The translations under genes and the position numbers were made by a program. From JBNJEM01 sp051745935 (lineage in GTDB: Bacteria > Planctomycetota > Planctomycetia > Pirellulales > Pirellulaceae), in assembly GCA_051745935.1 (NCBI GenBank), contig JBNJEM010000218.1:1-10979 (forward strand): 10,979 bases of DNA, written 5' to 3'. The notes beneath the pieces are model-generated. The model made no database searches. It saw only the letters and a program-made list of their open reading frames with translations, and was not told the DNA's origin. Below, piece after piece: positions 1 through 6,519 of this stretch. Each line of letters opens with the position of its first letter. Position 1 is the stretch's first letter.

Positions 1-124
1 CAAATCTTCCTGTCGTTCCTTACCGTGCGAAGTGTAAGCTGATGGAGCGCGAGATGGGCGAAGTGGACCGGCGGCAATCAGTTTGTGGGAATCCGGGAGA
101 AAACCCCTTGCGGTCATCGGCCGA

Positions 125-1300
125 TCACAGTCTCGTCGGGTCGCTCGGATCGCTCGGCTCGTCGGACTCGCCGTGATCGAGGTCATCGAGTTCGCGCAGT
201 TCTTCCAGCCAAATTCGGATTTCGTTCTCGTACTCGACCGACAGATTGCTCATCACCAGTTGTCGATGGAACGCGGCGGCCCCTTCCTTGACCAAATCCG
301 CTTCTTCCGCGGTGGGAAACCGTTTCATGGGATCGGGGGCAATTAACCGGCGGCAGAAATTCATCAACAATTCGTTAACGGTCACGTCGCGTGGAAGAAT
401 GGAGTCAAGCCGCTGTGACAAGCTCCGCTTGTGCTCAAGCAGTTCGCGCAGACCCATCCCGTTGCAATCTTGAAACGGACTCTGGCCTCCGAGCATTTGA
501 ATGAAGACGTAGCCGAGCGACGCCAAGTCGCTGCGCGGCGTGCACTCGCTGTTCTCAAGCACCTCCGGGGCCGCGTAATGGGGCGTGCACATGAAGTGAG
601 GCGGCGGGGCCTCGGTCGCGAACGCGGACCCGATATCCACGATCTTGGCCGAGCCCGTCCGTTTGATCATGATGTTCGACGGTTTAATATCGCCGTGCAC
701 GATTCCTTCGCGATGCAACGCCGCCAACGCGCCCAAACAACCTCGCATCACGGCCATGGCCACGCCCGGCTTGAGCCGGGGATGGACCGGCCCGGAGGTC
801 GCCAGCACCCGATTGATGTATTCCCATCTCTTGCGGCTTACTCGCGATTCAACCCGCTCCAGCCGCTCCGAGGTCAAGAGGGCCTGGAGGTCATAACCAT
901 CCACCCACTCCATGACCATCATCCGAATCCGATCCCGGTCCACGAAATTGTGCACGTCCAAGAGGTTGTCATGTTGGATTTGCGCGACATGAGCGGCCAC
1001 GTCCGCGATGCGGCGCATTGAATTGTCGTACGTTCGGTCGTCATCGTAGCGATCAGGCGAGAAGATCTTGATGGCCACTGGCAACGTAAAGCCATCCGTG
1101 CCCCGCCGCTCCGTCAAATAGACAACCCCTTGTCCTCCCGAGCCGAGCATGCGGTCGAGATGATGGTGGGTGGTCCAGTGAAGCCGTTTGCCGTCAAGTA
1201 TCTCTTGATATCGTTTTAACAGCACCTGAGACCCGGGAGTGGTCGACTCCCGCCCCCGCGTGACCGTCGCATTCACGCCACTAATCGTTGTCGTTAACAT
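125..1300 (-). CDS. Soluble serine/threonine protein kinase, planctomycete HGD/DIG type
   Basis: The 391-residue product has a Hanks-type kinase fold and would phosphorylate Ser/Thr on unidentified cytoplasmic substrates. Visible motifs in order: glycine loop GSGGQG at 53-58, ATP-binding Lys78 in VAIK, catalytic loop HGDIKPSN at 202-209 (Asp204, Lys206, Asn209), DIG instead of DFG at 222-224, and APE at 244-246. HGD replaces HRD, so it is a non-RD kinase. No clear alpha-C glutamate precedes the HDN at 110-112; Asp100 is the nearest acidic residue. There is no membrane segment, and the C-terminus is a short acidic Asp/Ser/Pro tail. The ATG at 1300 has only a weak AGAG-like Shine-Dalgarno, but the next in-frame options would cut towards the domain. 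The gene ends in TGA, and nothing on its strand continues an operon within the window. The kinase call is firm; substrates and activation are unknown. Confidence 0.93.
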   Translation of the reverse strand: MLTTTISGVNATVTRGRESTTPGSQVLLKRYQEILDGKRLHWTTHHHLDRMLGSGGQGVVYLTERRGTDGFTLPVAIKIFSPDRYDDDRTYDNSMRRIADVAAHVAQIQHDNLLDVHNFVDRDRIRMMVMEWVDGYDLQALLTSERLERVESRVSRKRWEYINRVLATSGPVHPRLKPGVAMAVMRGCLGALAALHREGIVHGDIKPSNIMIKRTGSAKIVDIGSAFATEAPPPHFMCTPHYAAPEVLENSECTPRSDLASLGYVFIQMLGGQSPFQDCNGMGLRELLEHKRSLSQRLDSILPRDVTVNELLMNFCRRLIAPDPMKRFPTAEEADLVKEGAAAFHRQLVMSNLSVEYENEIRIWLEELRELDDLDHGESDEPSDPSDPTRL

Positions 1301-2056
1301 GGAATATCTCTATTGGACGAATTGCCCCAATGGTCGAATGGTCGAATGGTCGAATGGTTGCCAAGCTCGGTTCATTTAGGCTCTTAGTCCATTTCGGTTC
1401 TCACTGGCACTGCGGGCACGCAAGTCCCGCGGCAAGAACACGAACGCCCGAACCCGCATCCCCCAATCACGCTCTTCTTCATACCGACAGCGAATCCCTT
1501 CAGTCGTTCCGGTGGACTTCGCCACCTCGCCGCCCCCGAGCCGCGCTTTGGGCGCGCAACCCACGAGCCGCATTCTACTCGCGGCGCCTCGCGCGCGTCT
1601 AGACGAAGTTGGAGCGAAGGACGGACGCACTCGGCCGGCCTTCACTGCGGCGTGTAGGGGGGGCCCTATAACCCGTCCACGGCCGCCACCCGGCGCGAGT
1701 CCCTCTGAGCGAACAATTCTTCCCTCGCGGCGCCCAGTCGGCGGAATCCATGCCGTAAAGAGAAAGAAGGCCCATAGGTGGGGGGCGCGCGGATCGCCAG
1801 CGGACCCGGCCCTTGGCATTTCAAAAGCCGTCCGGAAAAACGGGTGGCTCACGTGATACCGCTATTGGACAACCGCGAGACATTTCGCAGGCGGCCATGA
1901 AGCCCCCCCCTCCGACCGTTCACGCCCGAAATGACTCGCCGCATCCGTGCCGCGCCCAATCCTCTCGAGTACACCAGGGCATCGAGTTGGCTTTTCAGCG
2001 GGTTTGAAAACTCGTCGCCAATCGAGGAATCTGGACACCGATCGTTCACGCGACGT
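1301..2056. other. Intergenic region without a supportable gene
   Basis: About 750 bp separates the kinase start from the dehydrogenase stop. Apart from the 8-bp repeat, it holds GC-rich DNA with a G7 run near 1657 and a C8 run at 1903-1910. Open frames on both strands overlap one another, are rich in Arg/Pro/Gly, begin at GTG or TTG or lack ribosome binding sites, and resemble no family I know. A 66-codon GTG frame (1849-2049, minus) begins 7 bp after the dehydrogenase stop, but it has no Shine-Dalgarno and no recognisable domain. Confidence 0.6.
1329..1360. repeat. 8-bp tandem repeat (AATGGTCG), 4 copies
   Basis: Three exact copies of AATGGTCG (1329-1336, 1337-1344, 1345-1352) are followed by AATGGTTG (1353-1360). 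The array ends about 28 bp upstream of the kinase ATG, in its likely 5' UTR or promoter region. It could be a simple-sequence expansion or a repeated binding site; nothing here decides between them. Confidence 0.85.
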
Positions 2057-3034
2057 TTAGCGGCTCGCCGGCGACCGCCGCGGAGGAAATCCCAATTCCT
2101 TGTCGATCACGTTACGCAGTGGCTGGCCCTTCAGGTAGCGGCTCAGGTTATCGCAGAACAGATCGGTGGCATCATCGAAGCGACGGCGAGACTGAGCGCC
2201 GACGTGCGGCGTAATAATCACGTTCGGCAAGTCCCACAAACGGCTACTGGGAGGCAAGGGCTCGATTTCCGTCACATCGAGCCCCGCGCCGCTGAGGTGG
2301 CCGGATTCGAGCGCGTCGACCAGCGCGTCTTCCACGACGACCGGTCCGCGAGCGACATTGATCAAGGTAGCGCCAGGTTTCATGGTTTCCAGCGTCGCTC
2401 GATCAATCATGCCACGAGTTTGATCGGTGAGTGGAACACAAAGAATAACAATATCCGCTTGCTTCACCACCTGGTGCAAGCCCTCCGGAGGCAGCAGTTG
2501 CCGCACGTAGGGCGGACGGTCAACCGGAAAACAGTCCGTGGCCAGGATCCGAGTCCGGTAGGGGGCCAACAGCTCGGCCAGCCGCCGACCGTTTCCGCCA
2601 AAACCGATAATGCCCACCGTCGTCTCATGCAAATCCCTGGTGGGACGCCGAACGAACTCTTTCCGCTGAGCCGCTCGAAAAAAAACCGGCAGGCTCCGGA
2701 GCAATCCCAGCAGCAGGGCCAGCGTTTGCTCGGCCACCTGATCCGCGAACAAGCCCGAAGCGCTGGTGACCAGAATGGGTGAACGAATCACCTCGGGAGC
2801 CAAACAGTGATCCATGCCGGCCGCCGATGACTGAATCCACTTCAGACGCCCCTGTGCGGCCACCCGATCCCAAGGGACAGGACGCTCCTTGGCGTGCCCG
2901 CAAAACACGTCCGCCAACATGATGTCCTCGGGAATCGATTGCTGCGAGGCGTTGATGATTTCAGCCTCCGGGGCCACGGAGGCAATTCGCCGCAAATGAC
3001 GATCCTCGGTTTGATAACACAAGACAATTCGCAT
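2057..3034 (-). CDS. D-2-hydroxyacid dehydrogenase (NAD(P)-dependent)
   Basis: The 325-residue product should interconvert a 2-oxoacid and a D-2-hydroxyacid with NAD(P)H in the cytoplasm. An N-terminal substrate domain (about 1-95) includes SSAAGMDH at 69-76, which matches the usual S-x-x-G-D region. The Rossmann signature GFGGNG is at 144-149. The family's catalytic residues are in place: Arg229 in NVARG, Glu258 in EPLP and His277 in TPHVG. Length is typical (310-340). I chose the ATG at 3034; an upstream TTG at 3103 would add 23 unfamilial residues encoded across a repeat structure. No good Shine-Dalgarno precedes the ATG. The Gfo/Idh-like gene lies upstream on the same strand, 431 bp away. 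The specific substrate cannot be read from the sequence. Confidence 0.93.
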   Translation of the reverse strand: MRIVLCYQTEDRHLRRIASVAPEAEIINASQQSIPEDIMLADVFCGHAKERPVPWDRVAAQGRLKWIQSSAAGMDHCLAPEVIRSPILVTSASGLFADQVAEQTLALLLGLLRSLPVFFRAAQRKEFVRRPTRDLHETTVGIIGFGGNGRRLAELLAPYRTRILATDCFPVDRPPYVRQLLPPEGLHQVVKQADIVILCVPLTDQTRGMIDRATLETMKPGATLINVARGPVVVEDALVDALESGHLSGAGLDVTEIEPLPPSSRLWDLPNVIITPHVGAQSRRRFDDATDLFCDNLSRYLKGQPLRNVIDKELGFPPRRSPASR

Positions 3035-3040
3035 GAGATT

Positions 3041-3274
3041 CACAGTTCGGTAACTTTTTAGCAAACTGAAGTAAGGTGCTTCCAGGCACTGAGGGTTGGA
3101 CAACGGCCCTGTGGAGCGCGCAGGCCGCCGTCCGCCGTCATGGATCCTTGCCGGTCCAATGCGCGGGCGAGCGGACTCTGGCCTTGCGGTTAAACGGGGT
3201 ACACCATAAGGGATTTGTGATCACGAAGCTAGGATTCTACTTCAGACGGCTAACGTATTACACAGTTCGGTAAC
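3041..3274. mobile_element. Putative small non-autonomous insertion (imperfect TIRs inside a 14-bp direct repeat)
   Basis: An exact 14-bp direct repeat, CACAGTTCGGTAAC, occurs at 3041-3054 and 3261-3274. Just inside it lie imperfect terminal inverted repeats: 3058-3073 (ending CTGAAGTA) and 3238-3253 (starting TACTTCAG), with 13 of 16 positions complementary. Allowing the outer GTAA/TTAC, 17 of 24 match over 3050-3073 and 3238-3261. The interior is about 165 bp with no supportable gene. This resembles a MITE-like insertion with a duplicated target, although 14 bp is long for a duplication and the TIRs partly overlap the direct repeats. It lies immediately upstream of the dehydrogenase ATG, so it may have altered that promoter. 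The alternative is a pair of regulatory sites. Confidence 0.45.
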
Positions 3275-3465
3275 ACTTGTGGGCCCATTGGCAGCCACGT
3301 ATGAAACGCGACAACATACCGGTCGCGGATGACTTGCTCCGCCGCGAGTCCGACCAACGGGAGGACGGCTTGCGTCGGGCAGCTTTCCACCCGGAAAAAA
3401 CCAACCGCCTGAAATATATCGTAAGGCTTTGCGTTCATCGGTCGAACCAAAGTGGCGCTGTTGAA
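3275..3465. other. Remainder of dehydrogenase/Gfo-Idh gap; weak 62-codon frame only
   Basis: Between the second direct repeat and the Gfo/Idh stop there is a minus-strand frame with an ATG at 3438, running down to 3250 and giving about 62 residues (beginning MNAKPYDIFQ). It has no convincing ribosome binding site and no family I recognise, and it crosses the putative insertion's right end. I do not call it a gene. An A6 run near 3397 (T6 on the minus strand) lacks a preceding stem and is not a terminator. Confidence 0.4.
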
Positions 3466-4482
3466 TTAGACACAGTCATCGAGACCGATGCGTCGTCCCG
3501 AAGCGTGACTTTCCCGCGCGGCCAACACCACGCGCAATGCCCGGTACGTATCCTCCAGATCACTTGTCTTGCGAAAAAGGCTGGTTACAGCGCGATGAAA
3601 CTGCAGTAGCATTTGTTCGCCAACGGGACGCTCGTCCTCCAGCGACTCCACATGCTGCCCCGCATCATCGAACCAGACCAGTTTTCCGGGCAAGTCAAGA
3701 AACGCCACGCCGCGTTCGCAACAGACCTTTAGATCAGCGGCGGCATGGAATGCCGCCGCTTCTCGCCATGCCGATTTCAGATAGCGGTTCAACGTGATTT
3801 GCGCAAGCGGACCGGTACCGACCGACTCTCGAGATGAAAAGTCAAGCGTTATCGTCTCGAAATCCACGCTCCCATCGCATCCATGATGGGCCATCCCGAC
3901 CACCCAACTCGGATTGCATCCCACGATGTACCACACCCAATCGACCAGCTCCAGTAAGTCCCGGCTCCACTGTTGACCGCCGGCGCTGGTCGGGCCCCCG
4001 CCACTCCGCGCAATCAACTCGTCCCGACCATGGCAGAACAAGAGCCTGGGGGGACCCAATTGGGTCGCGATCAATTCCTTTAACCGTACGGTGGCGGGGG
4101 CATGACGCCGTGGAAACTCGGCCATGAACGCCACGCCCGAATCCTCCACGCGACGTTTAATCTCAGCCGTTCGCCGCGGGTCCATGTCCAACGCCGCCGC
4201 GCAGTACACCGCCTTGCCATATTCACACGCGGCCAGAAGCGGCAACGGACCATACCATTCCGAGGTCAAAACCAAGATCGCATCAATGTCGTCCCGCCTC
4301 GTCAACGCCCGAAACCCGTCAACCGCCGTCGCGCCAAACTCAGCGGCCGCTCGCTCCGCCCGCGCGGCGACCTCGGCACACACCGCCCGCACCTCGAAGC
4401 GGTCCGCCAATGCCCGTAGCGCCGGGCAATGCCGCGTCCGCCACGCGCTGCCCACCCCGACCACACCCACGCGCAGTTTCAT
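3466..4482 (-). CDS. Gfo/Idh/MocA-family oxidoreductase-like protein with degenerate catalytic motifs
   Basis: The 338-residue product begins with a Rossmann nucleotide-binding region, VGVVGVGSAWR (core G9-V-G11), and follows the Gfo/Idh/MocA layout: NAD domain to about residue 120, then a beta-sheet substrate domain. Family members normally carry a GK-x-V-x-x-EKP motif and a downstream D-x-G-x-H-x-x-D motif. Here the first reads GKAVYCAAAL at 89-98, so Glu-Lys-Pro is replaced by Ala-Ala-Ala. The second reads RDLLELVD at 174-181, with no histidine. It may be non-catalytic, use other residues, or bind a sugar or nucleotide only. The ATG at 4482 is supported by a Shine-Dalgarno, AAGGGAG, ending 4 nt upstream. 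It precedes the D-2-hydroxyacid dehydrogenase on the same strand. Fold assignment is confident; function is not. Confidence 0.85.
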   Translation of the reverse strand: MKLRVGVVGVGSAWRTRHCPALRALADRFEVRAVCAEVAARAERAAAEFGATAVDGFRALTRRDDIDAILVLTSEWYGPLPLLAACEYGKAVYCAAALDMDPRRTAEIKRRVEDSGVAFMAEFPRRHAPATVRLKELIATQLGPPRLLFCHGRDELIARSGGGPTSAGGQQWSRDLLELVDWVWYIVGCNPSWVVGMAHHGCDGSVDFETITLDFSSRESVGTGPLAQITLNRYLKSAWREAAAFHAAADLKVCCERGVAFLDLPGKLVWFDDAGQHVESLEDERPVGEQMLLQFHRAVTSLFRKTSDLEDTYRALRVVLAARESHASGRRIGLDDCV

Positions 4483-5365
4483 CCTGCTCCCTTCTTTTCC
4501 AAGTTCCTTAACGGGCCAGGGTTACATGTTACGTTGCTTTTCAATGGCACGGACATTCTCACCCGCCCATCCGCCGTCTCGGGCGACCATGAGAGATCAT
4601 TCGACCAACACCCCCGCTGCCGATTAGCATCTTCCCATTCGAACCATTTGAAATGCGCCCGGCCCGCGGTCCGTCCAAATGCCAAATCGATGGACCGAAA
4701 AATCCACCATGCGCCAGCCAAACCGCCAACGATCTTTTGTTCAATTCTATGCGTCGAACGTCCGCTTTTCCCGGCCGACGCCGGTCGACAGCGTGTTGTT
4801 GCCCGCTCTTGCCAGATGCCCGGCGCCCAGACTGGAAAGCCTCGCGCATGCCAACCCGCTCAACAGTTCCGTGTTTCGCCAGTATAAAGCACAACACACT
4901 CGGCTGCACTTCCAGTTGCGTCTTCCCCAAGCATCAGGCGGGGAAACCCAGTGGAAGCCCCTCCGGATGAACGACTGAGGCCCCCGGAATTGGGCAAACT
5001 GGAGCGGCTAGGTTTTCAGCATGCGTCGCGCGTCTTCGCTTCATCAAGAACCTAGTAGCCTCATTCCGCCTCAATTCCGAGGGTTTCATCGCCCCCCCCG
5101 GGCCAGCCTCTCATGCTCCAACGCCCCTCGCCGCGGGACGCATGCAGCAAGCCTGTCCCGGAAAAAGAACCGTGCTCCGCCCCCCGCTTTTTTGGCCGAT
5201 CCCCCCCCCGACCGCCTCCACGCTTCCATCCTGGAAACGCCTCCAAGGCTCGCCAGCCGCGTCAGCCGCCATCCACGATACACCCGGTAAAGCACGTATT
5301 TTCGCGACAAAACGCCGACATGGTGCCTTAATTCCCCGAGGCTGCCGTTTGGGTGGCTGACCTCC

Positions 5366-5463
5366 GGCCCCCGTTCGCGTACAGTGGAGAGTTTGTCGCT
5401 GCTCCAGATCCCCAGGCTTGCCCGATCGGTCTGATCGACAAACACGAGGCGCGAGCACGGGCC
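5366..5463. other. Nested stem-loop, possible structured RNA or 5' leader element
   Basis: The outer arms 5366-5379 and 5450-5463 are complementary at 12 of 14 positions (one G-T wobble, two adjacent mismatches). Inside them, GTTTGTCG (5391-5398) pairs perfectly with CGACAAAC (5436-5443). The internal loop is 11 nt on one side and 6 nt on the other, and the terminal loop is 37 nt. The structure sits about 220 bp upstream of the thioredoxin-like gene. It matches no RNA family I can name, and GC-rich DNA gives such stems by chance fairly often. Confidence 0.25.
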
Positions 5464-5543
5464 AGCGGCGCCGTACCCATTGCGAGGTATGCGAAGCAAC
5501 GGGCCGTGGCACCGCCGCGTGAGTCGGGTATGGAGGAGAGTTC

Positions 5544-5645
5544 ATGCCACTGTCGGCGAGAATCCCGCGGTTCGAAGGAAAGGTGGCCTCCGGGGTCCGT
5601 CCGCCCGGTGGTTGGCCCCGCCGTGGCGAATTCCTTTTGCGATAG
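5544..5645 (+). CDS. Possible 33-aa leader peptide upstream of the thioredoxin-like gene
   Basis: An ATG at 5544 is preceded by GGAGGAG with a 5-nt spacer, the best Shine-Dalgarno arrangement in the window. The frame runs 33 codons (MPLSARIPRF at the start, EFLLR at the end) to TAG at 5643-5645, 40 nt before the thioredoxin-like ATG. The product is Arg/Pro/Gly-rich, with no signal peptide and no known family. It could be a translated upstream ORF affecting thioredoxin expression, a small protein, or a chance frame; the ribosome binding site is the only support. Confidence 0.3.
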   Translation: MPLSARIPRFEGKVASGVRPPGGWPRRGEFLLR

Positions 5646-5685
5646 GTGGGACACGAGGACTTAGCACGTGGAGGACTAACGAGAA

Positions 5686-6153
5686 ATGCCGGGAATGACC
5701 GCGACAACACTACTGCAGATCGCACTGTTGACGACTACTGGAGGCGAATATCAGAAAGCCTTCGAGCGAGCGGATGACCATGACAAACCATTTCTAGTAC
5801 TCGTCGGCGCGGACTGGTGTCCGGGCTGCCGGGCCATGAAGCAAGAGGCGATACCGGAGCTCGACCGCGCGGGCGACCTAAAGGGCATCGTGTATGTGGA
5901 GGTCGATACTGACGCCAAACCGGACCTGTCGCGCAAGCTGCTGCGCGGGCGCTCCATTCCACAACTGGTGCTTTATACACAAGCTGGCGAGTTGTGGCGC
6001 CGCGTGCACCTGGCCGGCGTTCACTCGCCCGGAAAGATACGAAAGTTTCTCGAGCGGCAGATTTCCGCTGGCCGCGAAGTCCATCGCAAACGGCTCGACG
6101 AACAGCAGTCGAACGCGGAGGAATCGCAGCTGACCACGGTTGAGGCCCGGTGA
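5686..6153 (+). CDS. Thioredoxin-like protein (WCPGC active site)
   Basis: The 155-residue product is a thioredoxin-fold thiol-disulfide protein of the Thioredoxin_7/DUF255-like kind. The active site VGADWCPGC has Cys45 and Cys48; the order C-P-G-C differs from classical thioredoxin's C-G-P-C. Ile91-Pro92 is the expected cis-proline region. About 35 hydrophilic, charged residues follow the fold (121-155). The first 20 residues are only mildly hydrophobic, with no n-region or cleavage site, so a cytoplasmic location is more likely than an exported one. The ATG at 5686 is served by GGAGG at 5670-5674 (11-nt spacer); the ATG at 5695 is less well placed. An intrinsic terminator follows. Redox partner and substrate are unknown. 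Confidence 0.88.
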   Translation: MPGMTATTLLQIALLTTTGGEYQKAFERADDHDKPFLVLVGADWCPGCRAMKQEAIPELDRAGDLKGIVYVEVDTDAKPDLSRKLLRGRSIPQLVLYTQAGELWRRVHLAGVHSPGKIRKFLERQISAGREVHRKRLDEQQSNAEESQLTTVEAR

Positions 6154-6179
6154 CGGATGCGGGGTGAACGGCGAGTCAA

Positions 6180-6222
6180 GACGAAGGTGGTATCATTTTG
6201 TTGGCACCGCCTTCGTCCTTTT
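6180..6222 (+). terminator. Intrinsic terminator of the thioredoxin-like gene
   Basis: GACGAAGG (6180-6187) pairs perfectly with CCTTCGTC (6210-6217). The stem extends inward by a T-G wobble and GGT/ACC to 12 pairs with a 14-nt loop, and CTTTT follows. It begins 27 nt after the stop codon, which fits a monocistronic end. The T-run is short, so efficiency is uncertain. Confidence 0.7.
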
Positions 6223-6230
6223 GTAACTTT

Positions 6231-6484
6231 GTAGCCGTTCACGGGGTGCCGCTACGCGGCTTGGACACGCAAGGCCCGCATGGATGCCACGGGCTTGTCC
6301 CGTGGTGGTTCACGCTCGCCGCTACACACCGGCCGGACACACCACCGCTCCTCATCGGTAGCGTGGAACGTAACGGACCACGGGACAAGCCCGTGGCATT
6401 TGCACCTTCAAAAGCCTTCCGTGAAGACGTGCGACGGAAGTGCGAACATGCGGGGATATCAATCTCTTGCCCGTGAACGGTTAC
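6231..6484. mobile_element. MITE/REP-like palindromic element
   Basis: The outer inverted repeats are GTAGCCGTTCACGGG (6231-6245) and its near-complement CCCGTGAACGGTTAC (6470-6484), 14 of 15 matching. Inside, a perfect 23-bp inverted repeat lies at 6284-6306 and 6377-6399. Each 23-bp arm is itself a hairpin, CCACGGG-CTTGT-CCCGTGG. Between the arms, CGCTAC (6320-6325) pairs with GTAGCG (6358-6363), continuing the fold. There is no credible ORF and no clear target-site duplication. The 254-bp element sits exactly between the converging 3' ends of the thioredoxin and sigma54-activator genes, typical of tolerated REP/MITE insertions. From memory, CCACGGG hairpins of this kind recur in planctomycete intergenic DNA; I cannot verify this here. 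Confidence 0.6.
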
Positions 6485-6489
6485 CCGAG

Positions 6490-6509
6490 CGGAACCCCGA
6501 AGGATTCCG
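6490..6509 (-). terminator. Hairpin with cUUCGg tetraloop after the sigma54 activator gene
   Basis: Read on the minus strand, C-GGAATCC-TTCG-GGGTTCC-G forms an 8-bp stem with one G-T wobble and a UUCG loop closed by C-G, an exceptionally stable tetraloop. It starts 10 nt past the activator's stop codon. No T-run follows, so it is more likely a 3' stabiliser or weak terminator than a classical one. Confidence 0.4.
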
Positions 6510-6519
6510 GGCGGGCTCT

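Larger units (their letters stand above)
4483..5685. other. Long intergenic region, no convincing large gene
   Basis: About 1.2 kb separates the Gfo/Idh-like and thioredoxin-like genes, which are divergent. Several frames of 60-200 codons exist on both strands, but they overlap one another, are Pro/Arg/Ser-rich, lack Shine-Dalgarno sequences and show no domain. C tracts occur at 5092-5099 (C8) and 5201-5209 (C9). Two items stand out and are listed separately: a nested stem-loop at 5366-5463 and a short ORF at 5544-5645. I looked for tRNA T-loops and the conserved cores of RNase P RNA and SRP RNA and found none. Confidence 0.6.

Noticed and set aside
1376..1852. Minus-strand 158-codon frame between kinase and dehydrogenase
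   Set aside because: GTG start without Shine-Dalgarno, Arg/Gly/Pro-rich, overlapped by an equally long plus-strand frame, no recognisable domain.
3390..3405. T6 run on the minus strand after the Gfo/Idh-like gene as a terminator
   Set aside because: No GC-rich stem precedes it.
4548..4563. TGGCACG followed by TTC, a possible sigma54 promoter
   Set aside because: The -12 element lacks the invariant GC (reads TTCTC), so it does not meet the consensus.
4429..4978. Several overlapping frames on both strands after the Gfo/Idh-like gene
   Set aside because: Mutually overlapping, low-complexity composition, no ribosome binding sites and no family resemblance.
5092..5209. C8 and C9 homopolymer tracts as phase-variation switches
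   Set aside because: They are not inside any supported gene or an identifiable promoter.
5565..5580. GGTTCGAA, a tRNA T-loop-like string
   Set aside because: The flanks cannot form a T-stem and no acceptor or anticodon stems are present. The same holds for the minus-strand match near 4638.
5086..5725. Minus-strand frames of 137 and 204 codons upstream of the thioredoxin-like gene
   Set aside because: They overlap each other in different frames, the longer one overlaps the thioredoxin start, and the composition is that of translated GC-rich noncoding DNA.
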